Below are positions 34,200-45,728 of a stretch of 64,000 bases of DNA, one piece after another; the first letter of the stretch is position 1, and each line of letters opens with the position of its first letter. A model generated the notes under the pieces. It saw only the letters and a list, made by a program, of their open reading frames with translations. It was not told where the DNA came from and ran no database searches. The DNA is from Baylisascaris procyonis (taxonomy: Eukaryota > Nematoda > Chromadorea > Rhabditida > Ascarididae), in NCBI GenBank assembly GCA_037389465.1, contig JAZARR010000200.1:634001-698000 (forward strand), read 5' to 3'. The position numbers were made by a program, and so were the translations under genes.

Positions 34200-34886
34200 A
34201 GTTTTACTTATAAGGATTTAAAATTTGACTATAGTTTTAAGTAGTGTTATAATGATGTTATCTGTTTTGGATTCATTGAGTAGGCAATAGGTTTTTACGT
34301 TGGCATTTTGTCATTTGTATAAATTTTGTTCCAGAATAATCGGCTAGACTTTGTAAACTTGGACTCTCATTGATATTAGTTTGGGCCTTTGCTCTTGTCT
34401 TGTTTTTTAGGGTGAAATCAGAAATTTTTGTTATTAGTGCCCTAATGTTTAAGATTTGACGAATAAGTCAGATTAGTACCTGATTAAACAAAAATTAAAA
34501 GAGCAGGAGTAAAGTTGTATTTAAACTGTAAAAGTATTGGCAGGTCCTTAAATTATCTTTGGAGGTTGAGTAGTAATTGAGAGCCCTCATTAACAACTTT
34601 TACCGTGGGCGCATGTATGATCGTTTATTTTATTCTTAAGGAGTGTAATTTTAGATGAATTTGTTTTTGTTAAAATAGATAAATATTTGGTTTATGTAAA
34701 AGATTTAATCTGACCTACAATGTACTATTTTGTGGATACTTTATTAGCAAGAAGTTGAAAATGTAAAAGACAGTAAGTTCTTTTTTATGTGGATCTGAAG
34801 TTTATTTAAGGACAGTACAAATCATCCATCAGTTGCCTATAGGGGAGTAAGTTGTAGTAAAGTAGAGTTAGGGGAACCTGTCTCTA
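34200..34886 (+). pseudogene. rrnS: NUMT: mitochondrial 12S rRNA, near full length
   Basis: Contains the nematode 12S motif gttccagaataatcggctag at 34330 and acaaatcatccatcag near the 3' end, the two sites used for standard filarial 12S primers. It ends with the gtagtaaagtag...ggggaacc tail. It is better preserved than the 12S pieces in C1 and C2, which suggests a younger insertion. Confidence 0.93.
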
Positions 34887-34970
34887 GTAGATGGTAAGGA
34901 TTTAGTTTTATTAAACTAGTTGTTTGCGTTTTGAAAACGCAATTAGGGCTTTGGCCCATAGTTTTTCTTG
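34887..34970 (+). tRNA. trnS2: NUMT: mitochondrial tRNA-Ser (TGA, UCN)
   Basis: Stem tgcgt/acgca with loop TTTGAAA (anticodon 34933-34935), directly after rrnS as expected for trnS2. A 12-G run immediately follows. Confidence 0.75.
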
Positions 34971-34974
34971 CTGA

Positions 34975-35895
<921 letters not shown>

Positions 35896-35898
35896 AAG

Positions 35899-35958
35899 AA
35901 GTAAGGGTTAGTTTAATATTTAGAATTGTTGACTGTTGATCAACGGGTTTACTCTAAG
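35899..35958 (+). tRNA. trnN: NUMT: mitochondrial tRNA-Asn (GTT)
   Basis: Stem gttga/tcaac with loop CTGTTGA (anticodon 35935-35937). In the standard chromadorean order it follows trnS2 and precedes trnY. Confidence 0.75.
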
Positions 35959-35965
35959 TGTATAT

Positions 35966-36022
35966 TGTTTTAAGTTTTGAAAGATTAGTTTTACCTTAAA
36001 ATATTAGATTGTAAATCTAAAG
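35966..36022 (+). tRNA. trnY: NUMT: mitochondrial tRNA-Tyr (GTA)
   Basis: Stem ttaga/tctaa with loop TTGTAAA (anticodon 36011-36013), immediately upstream of nad1. Confidence 0.8.
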
Positions 36023-36912
36023 ATGTTTCTTTTATTGGTTTTGATGTTGATTCAGGTTGTGTTGATTATAATTTTTGTTGTACAGGCTATTGCTTTTGTT
36101 ACTTTGTATGAGCGTCATCTTCGGGGGGGGGGGAGGGAGTCAGCAGCGCATTGGTCCAATAAAGTTAGTTTTATGGGTGTTTTGCAGGCTATTTTTGATG
36201 GTGTTAAACTTTTGAAGAAGGAGCAGATAACTCCTTTGAATTCTTCTGAGATTTCTTTTATTTTGGTTCCGGTGGTGTTTTTTATTGTTATATATTTAGA
36301 ATGGTTTGTTTTACCTTTGTTTATGATTTTATGACTTTTGAGTATTCGGTTCTTTTTTTTAATGTTTGATTGGGTTTTCTGTGTATACTACTTTGGTTAG
36401 TGGTATGGTGAGAAAGTCTAATTATTGTATGGTAGGGGCTATTCGTGCTAGAAGCCAGAGAGTTTCTTATGAGATTGCTTTTTCTTTGTATTTGTTGGTT
36501 GTTATTGTGCATGTTAATATGTTTTGTTTTTGCAGTTTTTTTAATTTGAGTTTGTTTGTTATTTATTTCCTTTTCTTTTTATAGTGTTGGCTGAGCTGAA
36601 TCGGGCACCGTTTGATTTTGTTGAAGGTGAGAGAGAGCTGGTTAGGGGTTATAATTGCGGAGTATTCGAGGGTAGCTTTTGTTTTACTGTTTTTGGGGGA
36701 GTACGGGGCTTTGTTGTTTTTTAGGACTTTGACGTCTGTGTTGTTTTTTGGTTTTAGGTATTTAGTTGTTTATTGTATCTTTACTGCTCTGGTATTTATC
36801 CGCATTACGTATCCTCGTTTTCGTTGTGATTTGATGATGTATTTTTTTTTTATATAAGTTGTTGCCGGTGTCTTTGATTTTTTTGGGTTATTTTGTTATT
36901 GTTCTTTTTTAA
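36023..36912 (+). pseudogene. nad1: NUMT: nad1 with frameshifts
   Basis: Starts [14 protein letters not shown] and reads [20 protein letters not shown], then after a shift [25 protein letters not shown] (36589-36630) and LFLGEYGALLFFSTLTS with AGG as Ser. A G run at 36124-36134 destroys the LLGGSQSRLGP segment and a T run near 36355 shifts the frame. It ends at TAA overlapping the atp6 start. Nuclear pseudogene of complex I subunit 1. Confidence 0.93.
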
Positions 36913-37517
36913 TTGTGGTAGGGAGTGTGTATTTTTTAGATATTTTTATGTTTATTTATGTTCTTCAATTTCTTTTTTACTTTAAGGAGAGTATGCTGGG
37001 GGTTTTGGTTAGTAAATTTTTGGGGTCTTTAGTGGTTGTTTTTAGTTATACTGGTGAATTGCCTTTGAGTTCGGTGATTTCTGTTTTTACTTTTTTGGTG
37101 TTGTCGACGTGTTGTTTTGGGGGTTATTTTATGTGTTCTTTTTGTCCTTGTCGTATGATTGAATTTACTTTTGTTTATGCTGTGGTGGCTTGTTTGAGGA
37201 CTTTTCTTACTTTTATTACGGGAGAGAAATTTTCTGTTTATATTACTAAGGCTGGTGATGGATTTTTAAAGACTTTTAGGATGTTGTTAGTGGAGGTGGT
37301 TAGGGAAGTTTCTCGTCCGTTGGCCTTGACCGTGCGTTTGACCGTTAATGTTTTAGTGGGTCATGTGAATAGGATGATGTTGTATCATTTATTGGAATTG
37401 TATTTAGGTATTTTTTATGTTTGGGTTGTAGTTTGTGCTACTATGATGGAGTGTTTTGTCTTTTTTATTCAGAGCTATATTTTTTCTCGTTTGATTTATT
37501 TATATTTGAATGAGTAG
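36912..37517 (+). pseudogene. atp6: NUMT: atp6, complete open frame in mitochondrial code
   Basis: From ATT (36912) or GTG (36915) to TAG, about 201 codons, the full length of nematode ATP6. It is very close to C. elegans ([59 protein letters not shown]). AGG must be read as Ser. It has no frameshift or stop, unlike its neighbours. It remains open in the standard code too, because it has no internal TGA, but AGG would then be Arg. One Trp position is Cys (TGT). Confidence 0.92.
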
Positions 37518-37525
37518 TGGTGAGG

Positions 37526-37580
37526 GGGTGTTAACTTAAGTTTAAAGTGTTAGATTTTTAATCTGGAAATGGCAATTTAG
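37526..37580 (+). tRNA. trnK: NUMT: mitochondrial tRNA-Lys (TTT), possibly 3'-truncated
   Basis: Stem ttaga/tctgg with loop TTTTTAA (anticodon 37557-37559), right after atp6 as in C. elegans. I cannot find a convincing 3' acceptor strand, so the mitochondrial insert probably ends within or just after this gene. The next nuclear exon starts at 37625. Confidence 0.65.
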
Positions 37581-37624
37581 GATATCAATGTCACGATATA
37601 TTTGACGAAGGTTGCAATTTATAG

Positions 37625-37727
37625 GATCGTATCTGAATTCAATAGTTTTCAGTTTTGGAACGTTACCGATGTGAAGGGAATTCTGGATTGTTTCGAAGTG
37701 GAAGAGGCGGACCTCGTCAACAAGCAG
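37625..37727 (+). CDS. Gene Z exon 3
   Basis: 103 nt between AATTTATAG and CAG|GTACCG. Phase 2 to 0, joining exon 2 across the NUMT-bearing intron (AG+G = Arg). It reads IVSEFNSFQFWNVTDVKGIL, then DCFEVEEADLVNKQ. The frame is also open upstream to 37575, but only this acceptor satisfies the phase of exon 2. Confidence 0.65.
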
Positions 37728-37900
37728 GTACCGTTCATTGCATTTTAGTGCGGCATATCAAAATTGAGGGTACTGTCGTGCGAATCAATGATATTCTCTG
37801 TGTCGTTGTTTACTGTCTGTTTACTCATTAGAGTGCAAAGGAGTTCTTTTGCATTGAAGTACGATTCATTATAAATCGTCATCGATAAGCTTTACTGTCA

Positions 37901-37944
37901 TAGTAGAAAACTGAGTTCGGCGAGTGGAACTCAGTTTTCTACTA
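37901..37944. repeat. Perfect 18-bp stem hairpin in gene Z intron 3
   Basis: The arm tagtagaaaactgagttc and its exact reverse complement are separated by an 8-nt loop (ggcgagtg). The stem is unusually long and perfect for intronic sequence. Confidence 0.9.
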
Positions 37945-38080
37945 CGACAACGAGCCTCTGTTTTTTCCTCTTATACCTCTCTTTCCTTTAATTACAACTT
38001 AATTAAATGAAAATATCGCTTCTAAAGCAATGATAGAAATCTTATTCGTTTGCATTAATTTTTAATGGTGTTGATTATAG

Positions 38081-38162
38081 GTGCAAGTATTTCTCAAGGA
38101 GAGACTCCTTTTCTACTTCGGCCATAATTACTGCATGGAACGAGTTGCGTTCCAATACTATA
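38081..38162 (+). CDS. Gene Z exon 4
   Basis: 82 nt between GATTATAG and A|GTATTC. Phase 0 to 1, reading VQVFLKERLLFYFGHNYCME then RVAFQYY. Block C2 begins at ME within this exon (38138); in C1 the same bases follow mitochondrial sequence, so the C duplication broke inside this exon. Confidence 0.6.
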
Positions 38163-38950
38163 GTATTCCAATATCATAACTTTGCAAAAGTTGTTAGTCC
38201 ATCGCAGTTTTATGCGAACATCTTGCAGCATAATATTAAAAGCTATGTAAAACTAAATGTTTTTCAACATTCTACCTCCCGTGCTCGACACTGGGGCTTC
38301 CTCTTCGAATTTCGTTTGCCCATATGGGAGGTTTTCCCAGCCCTGTTCAAGGGCGAAAGGCTTTTTTCCAGCGAGGAATATGGTCCATTTCTTCGCATAG
38401 CGAAGAAACTCCCTTTTGAGGTCCTCTACGCATGCGATCCTTCTGCGCAAGAATTGATCGCGAGTGACGGCGATCAATATAATCTCACGAGATGATTGCG
38501 TGCACGCGTCCGCTGTTATCAGTGATATACAGTTAAGAGTTGATGCGGACTATTGGAGCTGAAGCTCGTTGTGCAGTTCCATACGATGTTAAGCTCTGTT
38601 TAAATGTAATGCTGTGTACACGTAAATGCCCCTCATTACTTACAGCTAAATTCGCCACCAATTTTCGATAATTTTAAGGAAGAAATGTCATTTCCCAAAA
38701 ATTTTATGAGAAAGGTTTGTTGAGGGGGGAGGGGGTATCTCCATGTTGATTAGCTTGAACGGGCGCGGTTGGTGCGAAGGAGAGGCCGGTAGCCCAAGGG
38801 GAACGGTCTCTACATGAGTATCACTGAGCAAGAACGCTTGCCGTCGTGAGTGATCGCAGTATTATTGATCTTGACTAAGTGATCGCAGTATTACTGATCT
38901 TGACTATGATGTATAACGTTATATGGGCGCCAACATGGCAATAGGCACGC

Positions 38951-38985
38951 ATATATAAGCGCTGCCTTCTGCAGCAATGCTCAGT
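38951..38985 (+). promoter_or_regulatory. TATA/initiator-like core promoter (C2 copy)
   Basis: Same TATATAAG and TCAGT pair as at 20808, with one base change between them (agcagtgctc versus agcaatgctc) that leaves both elements intact. Confidence 0.35.
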
Positions 38986-39017
38986 GTTATTCGTGTTGAG
39001 GCGGGGTTCGGTAGAAC

Positions 39018-40168
39018 AGAGAAGATGTGCTAAGAGGGATGGTGCCTTCGCTGTGAAGTTGAGTGGGTTTCGCGTCGTTCAGTTATTGTGGTTTGTTAGC
39101 GTGAAGGATGTGGTGGGAAGTGTGTTGCTACCCTGTGTAGCGGATCCACACTATTGGATTTGATATATTGGTATATGAAGTGGTCGCGGTTTTTTAACCA
39201 AAGTAGGATATAGTGAATGATTGTTGGCCACATACTTTAAGGTGTATGTAAGAATCTGTGAACGAGTGGTTTATACCGATCGTTCTTTAGATGTTTTATT
39301 TGGTTTCGATCGGTTGGCGGAATAGGGGACGTTTATGGGTTCTTTTAAGAAAGGTTTTTTTAGGCATATGAATGCATTAATTTTTTTCGACCAAACAGTT
39401 AGGTATTTAACCACGGGATCAGATGTGTTTGTGCCAAAAGTATGAACTTTCTTGAATGCAGTGGAAAATCCTTTAAGTGAAAATTGTTCCTTAAATTTCT
39501 CGATTACTAGTCGTAGTCAGGTTTTTTTAGTTTCTGCATTAATAACCGAAAAATGCATTCGTATGTTATTATTTGCAATAACAGTATAGCGTAAATGGTT
39601 GATTCACTTTTAAGGGCGTTCGTAACCGCCAAAGACAGCGTAGAGGTGTTGGACGAGGCCTATGTGAAGGATTAACCGCGACTATATGCAAACTCGACTA
39701 TACAACTGTCAGTGGTGTTACAATGTGGAAGCGTTTTCACGATGGTTAAGTGCGGTTATGTGGTGACGATCACTTCGGCGGTCACCGTCAGCCAATATGA
39801 GGTTAGGTGTGATTGTTTTCTTGTTCACAACATATATATGTTTTCAGTTGATGTGGATGAAAAGCAAGTGAATAATGGACAAATGCTTGCAAGTGATTAT
39901 TCATTAAGGCCTGGCAAAGACTTACCGTGCTCGAATAAATCTTGTCAAGTTCGCCATCATTTAGGTCTTTTTTGACCGAGGTTGAAACAGCTGTCGGTGT
40001 TTGGTAACAGAATTGAAGTCATGCAAGGCATACATAAATGCCATCTACGAAATATTATTGAGTGAAGTTTCCATTACGTTTGGAGAGTATGAAAGCAGTT
40101 GGCAAAGAGAGTGGCTAGATGATGATTTTATGGCACTTCGATTCCATCGTGAAGTATATCTTTCGTTA
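39018..40168. other. 1.15 kb present only in C2
   Basis: Lies in gene Z intron 4, bounded on the right by the 23-bp repeat array. Open frames at 39712-39975 and 40001-40192 lack splice signals. No transposase, terminal inverted repeat or target-site duplication is evident. Confidence 0.5.
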
Positions 40169-40278
40169 GGACGATATTTCAGTCGTTTGTAATACGATAT
40201 TTCAATCGCTTATAGTACGATATTTCAGTCGTTTATAGTGCAATATTTCAGTCGTTTATACTACGATATTTCAGTCGA
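40169..40278. repeat. 23-bp tandem repeat (C2)
   Basis: About five units of cgatatttcagtcgtttata with a 23-bp period; C1 has about three. It probably mediated the 1.15 kb size difference by recombination. Confidence 0.85.
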
Positions 40279-40963
40279 CAGTTGAAGCTGCTATAAACGA
40301 CAATCGACAAAAGCGATCAAGCGAGGTGGCAACAAGGTGCTAGCTGTTACAAGCTGTTAAGGTTTGTTAAAGTTTTTTCAAAAGTGATCGGTTAATGTTT
40401 TGCGTTCTCTATTTTGAGACAATTTTTTGTAAAATTTGGCTTGAAGGCTTTCTCTGATTGAACATTATTGACATTTCCTCTTTATTAAAACTTCTGATTG
40501 CATTAACTGTTCTCTCGTTTTCATATGGAATTCTTTTATTTAATGATGTTGAGTCAATTATTACTTAGAGTGTTGATGAACAGTTTATTTCTAAAGGAAT
40601 AATAGTGCATCCTAAAAGTATTCTTAAGGACCTACTACGTTCAGAATTGAATGTTTGAGTGTTACGGCCAGCCTGTTCCTTCGTAAGATTTATTTCAGTC
40701 TCTGTCTCTCTATCTTACCTTCTCTTTCCTCTCCATTTCTCTGTTCGACAAAGAACTAGTACCTGGATGAAAACTGTGAGAACTACTGGAATGGCGACTA
40801 AGCGTAGTTCTTTGCATTGGTTGTTACCTTGAGGTCCGTATGGGTTGCTTATTAGCCTCAGTCTTTACTATAATTTAGTTTTGAAATGTGATTAATGGAG
40901 CCGATGCAGCTAATAATCTGATATTGGGTTTAATATGTGAACGATTTGATACTTTTTTTGCAG

Positions 40964-41091
40964 AAAAAAGTTCTTCACAACCGGTGTCACGAGCAGTGTT
41001 TTATGCGATACGTGCAACCGAGGATGAGCTCAAAAATGAAAAGAGGGTCATTTTTCGTTTTCGGATGGAACACGAAAAGAATCATCGATCG
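40964..41091 (+). CDS. Gene Z exon 5
   Basis: 128 nt between TTTTTTTGCAG and TCG|GTGAGT. Phase 1 to 0 with six A residues at the start, fitting exon 4 (A+AA = Lys). It reads KSSSQPVSRAVFYAIRATED, then ELKNEKRVIFRFRMEHEKN. The C1 copy has one A fewer. Family unknown. Confidence 0.55.
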
Positions 41092-42324
41092 GTGAGTTAT
41101 TGATGCAAAACAAATTTTCGGAATCTGATCGTTGGATTGAAATATCTAAGCGATTGTTTTAGGTTGAAAAATCCGAGTTGGAATTGGTACATTTTTTTGT
41201 GTTACGTTTTACATTGTGTAAAGTTGCATGACTTCACACCATTACGACATCGCATTTTGGGTTAGCTAAAGTTCTTTCGTCTCATATAAGGGCGTCCTCA
41301 TAAAATGGAATTCCTGATCTAGCTGTTAAGGGAAGATTTTACAAACCTTGAGTCGCTGTGAAAATATTGTGCAAGGCAAAGTTTTTTATGAAGCGTCGTC
41401 AGCATTTCAACAGAACTATCCCTTCGAGTGGCTTATATTTTGTACTGAAGGTAATATAGTATTTGCAGAAATGCTGAAGTTGGAAGCTGTCTTCGTTTAG
41501 CGGAGAGCGGATGTGTGCGCCCCTTTATTTGCGAGATTTTCGAGTGGAATCGTTTGTGGCTATCTAGATGGCGAGGCGCTAACATTGACGCATGCCCGTG
41601 ACCATGTAAGCTTTTCCAGAATTTTTGTTTACCATATTTTCCTTCATATGAAATCTGTAAAATGTGCTCATAGTGGACGGGAGGGAGTAGTTAAACCGCC
41701 TTCCTCAGCGTCAGCACCTCTTCGAACAGGATAGTAATTGCCTATAGAATGGCCAGCAAATTGTCTAGGCAAATCTTGTCATGTGAGAATGAATTTTCTC
41801 TGTGAATTTCACTGTCAATGTGATTGCAACATTCAGGTGTAGAACGCGGAATTATTTGCAACCGGCTGAATGCATCACTTGAATTTGACTTTTCAAATCA
41901 TTTACGAATTTCTAGTAAATAATTGGACTTATTAAATTCTTTTATGACTGTTACGAATAAGTCGAACCGTATGTGATAGTGTCATATGAGGAAAACTGGA
42001 ATTGCTAATTGCTGATTGCTTAAGTCTGAAGGAAGAAAAGATTCTTCTTAAATGACGCTTTTTTATGAATCTTAGCGGAGGTGTTCTTATTCTGCCGATG
42101 ATTCAGTATGCCCGTCATGGATAATTATTGGTCCCTTGAAAGGGGATGGTGTCTTCCATTTCTCGGGTTGGAGCCCTCCGCCATGAAGAAAACGTTTTAG
42201 CAACGCTCATTATCTCTCTACATTTCCATTACTTCCGGCAACAGACAAAAGCTTTCTGCCGTGCCGTCTTCATTGGCTAAAATGTCATATCTTATTCTAT
42301 TGCTACTTAGAATGTAAGGTGCAG

Positions 42325-42397
42325 ACAAAGCACTTTAATGAAACCATCTTTTCCAAGAAGCAGCTTCAAATTAGTTTCATCCAGTTCCAAGGAATTG
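42325..42397 (+). CDS. Gene Z exon 6
   Basis: 73 nt between GTGCAG and TTG|GTGAGT, phase 0 to 1, reading TKHFNETIFSKKQLQISFIQ then FQGI. It joins exon 7 as G+AC = Asp. Confidence 0.55.
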
Positions 42398-42806
42398 GTG
42401 AGTGGTCGGGGTGGAGGTGGGTGGAGAAAAAACATTTTCCGCGGTGATGCTGAGGGGTGAGGAAGGAGCCTTCCTGGGAACGGGCTGTCTTCGCTTTCCT
42501 TCAGTTGTCTTGTAATCGCGTTTAATGACCCTCTGCAGTAATTCTTTTTATATCCCGAAGTGTGTGGGAAGATCTACGAAATCGGCAGCTTAGGTGGTCA
42601 ATAGACTATGTGGCCGTTCATATAAATAGCCGGTTCGTAGCTGCTATACTACCTCGTCCCGTTGATAAAGGAAACCGTATTAGGATCATTGCTTACCTGT
42701 ATATGTGCATCCATCTTACGTTTTAGATTTTATGTAAAAAGATTCAGCAGTCAGCTGCTGAAACGATCGGAACGGTGAATGAACGCGGAGACGTGTTTGT
42801 CTTTCA

Positions 42807-42842
<36 letters not shown>

Positions 42843-42934
42843 TTCTTACGAAATCGGTTGAGTTGCAGGTTGAGCGGTTGTGTGAAGATTATATATGTAG
42901 CGAAATCATCTTGTTCCTTTTCTTTTGGCTGCAG

Positions 42935-43068
42935 ACCCAGTTTTCGACAACTGTTTAGCTTTTCACAGTTCCTTTTTTTTGTTTATGGCTTTCTTCCATC
43001 TTCGACCACAACGATTTCTTGCTTTTTTCGACATGGGTGAGGCGGTGGACATAAATAAACTTCGACTG
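42935..43068 (+). CDS. Gene Z exon 7
   Basis: 134 nt between GGCTGCAG and CTG|GTACTC, phase 1 to 0, reading PVFDNCLAFHSSFFLFMAFF and HLRPQRFLAFFDMGEAVDIN. The aromatic cluster is hydrophobic enough for a buried helix or membrane-associated segment. If the donor is not used, the frame ends four codons later at TAG. The total recovered protein (exons 1-7) is about 240 residues, and I do not recognise it. Confidence 0.5.
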
Positions 43069-43842
43069 GTACTCACTCAGTAGCTAATCTAAGCACTGTC
43101 GAGGGGCTGGATAACTCGAAAATACCCGCTGTGATTGGTATTGTGAGTTACAAGTTTATATCGCGTTGTCTTGTGCCATGCACCTTTCATGAAAGAGGGG
43201 AAATTGCATGTTTGTCTGTGAGCAAACTTCGCTGTTGTGCTACCGGTATCAATTCTGAATTATATGCGAGCATTGGGAGCTTAGAAGTGCATTGCCTTAG
43301 CGCCGTATTCGTTGGATGGTTTGGCTGAGACATGATATTTTAGTTTTCAAAATCTCGGCTTCATTTCCAGGGATGGTTAGCCAACTGAGGTGCCACTGAA
43401 AAGCTCTTCTGATCGTATTTTCTGAGAGAATTAACGAAATGATTAGTGCAATTCGATTATGGAAGACTGCCAGTCAAAGGAAGGGTTTGTGTAGCAATAT
43501 GAAAATTCATTCAAAGAAAGAACCGAGACTCTGTCAGCGGCTTGGATTTTGCAGTAAATCAGGATGGAATTTTTTCAGTAACCTATTAAAGGATGCAGGT
43601 TGGAGTTATGTGTGCTTTAATTAGATTTTCATGTTATGTTGAGGCCTGATCTGCAAAAGAAGAAATGCTTTAGGGTCTTGTATGTCCATTCAACGTGGGA
43701 GTAGTTTTTCATCGTTTCTCTCGTTGGGTGATTTGCAATCCATATATCCGGCCCTTGCTTTCTGATTTCCTAAAAAAATTTTTTTTTGGATTATATTTAC
43801 AATTAACCACTTAACAGGTTGCCAGAGAAAGATCAATTTTTA

Positions 43843-45080
43843 AATGTGGTTACGCCTTTTTATTTTGTGAGCGAGGTTTTATCTGTATTTTATTATCCTT
43901 TTTTTAAGGAGTGATGGATACTATTGCTGTTAATAATTTTTATTATAATGTTTATTGTTTGATATTTGTTTGAGTTATTTTTGTTTTAATTTTTTAAAAT
44001 GAATTTTGAGAGGTGTTTTTTGACTTTTTCGGTTTCTCTGAGTAAGGTACAGTGATTATTCTTGTTTTATTTGATCTTTTTTAGGTGGTAACGTTTAATA
44101 TTTATTTTAATTTCGTTGGAGTTTATTGCTACAAGGTTATTTATTTTGTTTTCTAGTAATTTAAGTGAGATGTTTTTTTTTTCATTTTATGTTTTTATTT
44201 TATGTGTTTTAGTGTTATTTCTAGCGTTTTAGGTGTAGTATTTATAGTTGGTAATGTTGAGTTTATGGATGAGATTTGTGTTTGTTTTAACCAGGTTTAA
44301 GTTAAGTTTAGGCTATTGGTCTCTTCAAAAACAAAAATTTTGTTCTATAGAGATGTCAGTATAATTTTTTGTATATTTGTCTTTCGAAGAGGTCTTTTAT
44401 CCTGTTTAAGGTCTATTTATAAGTTATACTTATAAGGGTATAAAACTTGACTATAGTTTTAGGTAGTGTTGTAATGATGTGTTATCTGCCTTGGATTCAT
44501 TAAGGAGGCTATAAGTTTTTCCGTTGGCATTTTGTCGTTTGTATAAATTTTGTTCCAGAATAATCGACTAGACTTTATAAACTTGAACACTAATTGGCGT
44601 TGGTTTAGGGTTTTATTTTTTATCTTGTTTTTTAGGATGAAATCGGAAATTTTTATTAATAATGCCTCAACCTTTAAGATTTGGTGAATAAGTCAGATTA
44701 ATACCTGATTAAACAATAATTAAAAGAGCAGGAGTAAAGTTGTGTTTAAACTGTAAGAGTATTGGCAGGTTTTTAAATTATCTTTTGAGATTGAGTAGTA
44801 ATTGAGAGCCCTCATTGATAGCTTCTACTATAGGCACATGTATGATCGTTTATTTTATTCTTAAGAATTGTAATTTTAGATGAGTCGTTTTCTGTTAAAA
44901 TAAAAATAGGTATTTGGTGTACGTAAAAGATTTTAATTTGACCTGCAATATACTATTTTATGAATATTCTTTAAGTAGGGAATTGTAGATATTTTTATAT
45001 CTACAATTTCTTTTCTTGGGGCTGAAGTTTATTTAAAAACGTTACAAATCATCCATCACTTATCTCTAGAGGAGTAAGCT
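43843..45080 (+). pseudogene. Older NUMT in C2: nad6 3' end, nad4L, trnW, trnE, partial rrnS
   Basis: Counterpart of 25474-26715 with identical end points. Its 12S core motif (gttccagaataatcgacta) is closer to the conserved form than the C1 version, while other positions have decayed independently. A new perfect hairpin at 44981-45008 is unique to this copy. Confidence 0.92.
44981..45008. repeat. Perfect 12-bp stem hairpin, only in C2
   Basis: aattgtagatat, TTTT, atatctacaatt. The aligned places in C1 (near 26622) and in the 34.7 kb NUMT have no inverted repeat, so it arose in C2 after duplication. Confidence 0.85.
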
Positions 45081-45358
45081 CCCTCCTCCGGTTCTGTCTT
45101 GTAGATATAGTTCGCTAAGTTGATACGAAACAGCAAAAGAGGTGATTTTTGTTCACCAGACAGAACTTATTCTTAACTCATTGAGAATGAAAGGATTTTA
45201 TTGGACACTGGTGCCTGCCAGTAGTTTACGGGAGGCCCATCTCCTCCACCCCCCCCTATCTCCATCTCACCCCAACGCCTTCCTTCTCCCTTTCTTCGTT
45301 GCCTACTGGCAGGCATTATTCCTTAAAATTACAAGCTGTATGCTGTGGTTTGCAGGAC

Positions 45359-45497
45359 GTAAATGACAACGCGACAAGATGTCCGCAGATGCGCACCTTC
45401 TCGATTACGGAAGAAGAGCCTCCGTACAGCATTGTCGGAGTGCCGAATTCGATCGACGGAGACGCCGGCCTCAACGGAACTGAACGGATGCAATGGT
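45359..45497 (+). pseudogene. Cadherin-like exon, C2 copy with stop
   Basis: Same DVNDN and D-x-D-AGLNG motifs as 26976-27130, but the codon after ERMQW is TGA and the donor region is rearranged. Several replacement changes (I/T, L/F, R/G) separate the copies. This copy is broken. Confidence 0.6.
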
Positions 45498-45638
45498 GAT
45501 TTCAGACTTTGGCGTGGTAAGCGTTACCTAATGTTTAATTGCTCCACCTATTGAACACGAAAGTCAAAGATAGAGGGAGTCAAATGTTGTGACGTATCTA
45601 AATTCAAGATGGTCATTGATTACATAATCTTTTTATCA

Positions 45639-45640
<2 letters not shown>

Positions 45641-45725
<85 letters not shown>
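45641..45725. repeat. (TA)n microsatellite, about 85 bp
   Basis: Uninterrupted TA array in C2, at a place where C1 has only four TA units. Confidence 0.98.
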
Positions 45726-45728
<3 letters not shown>

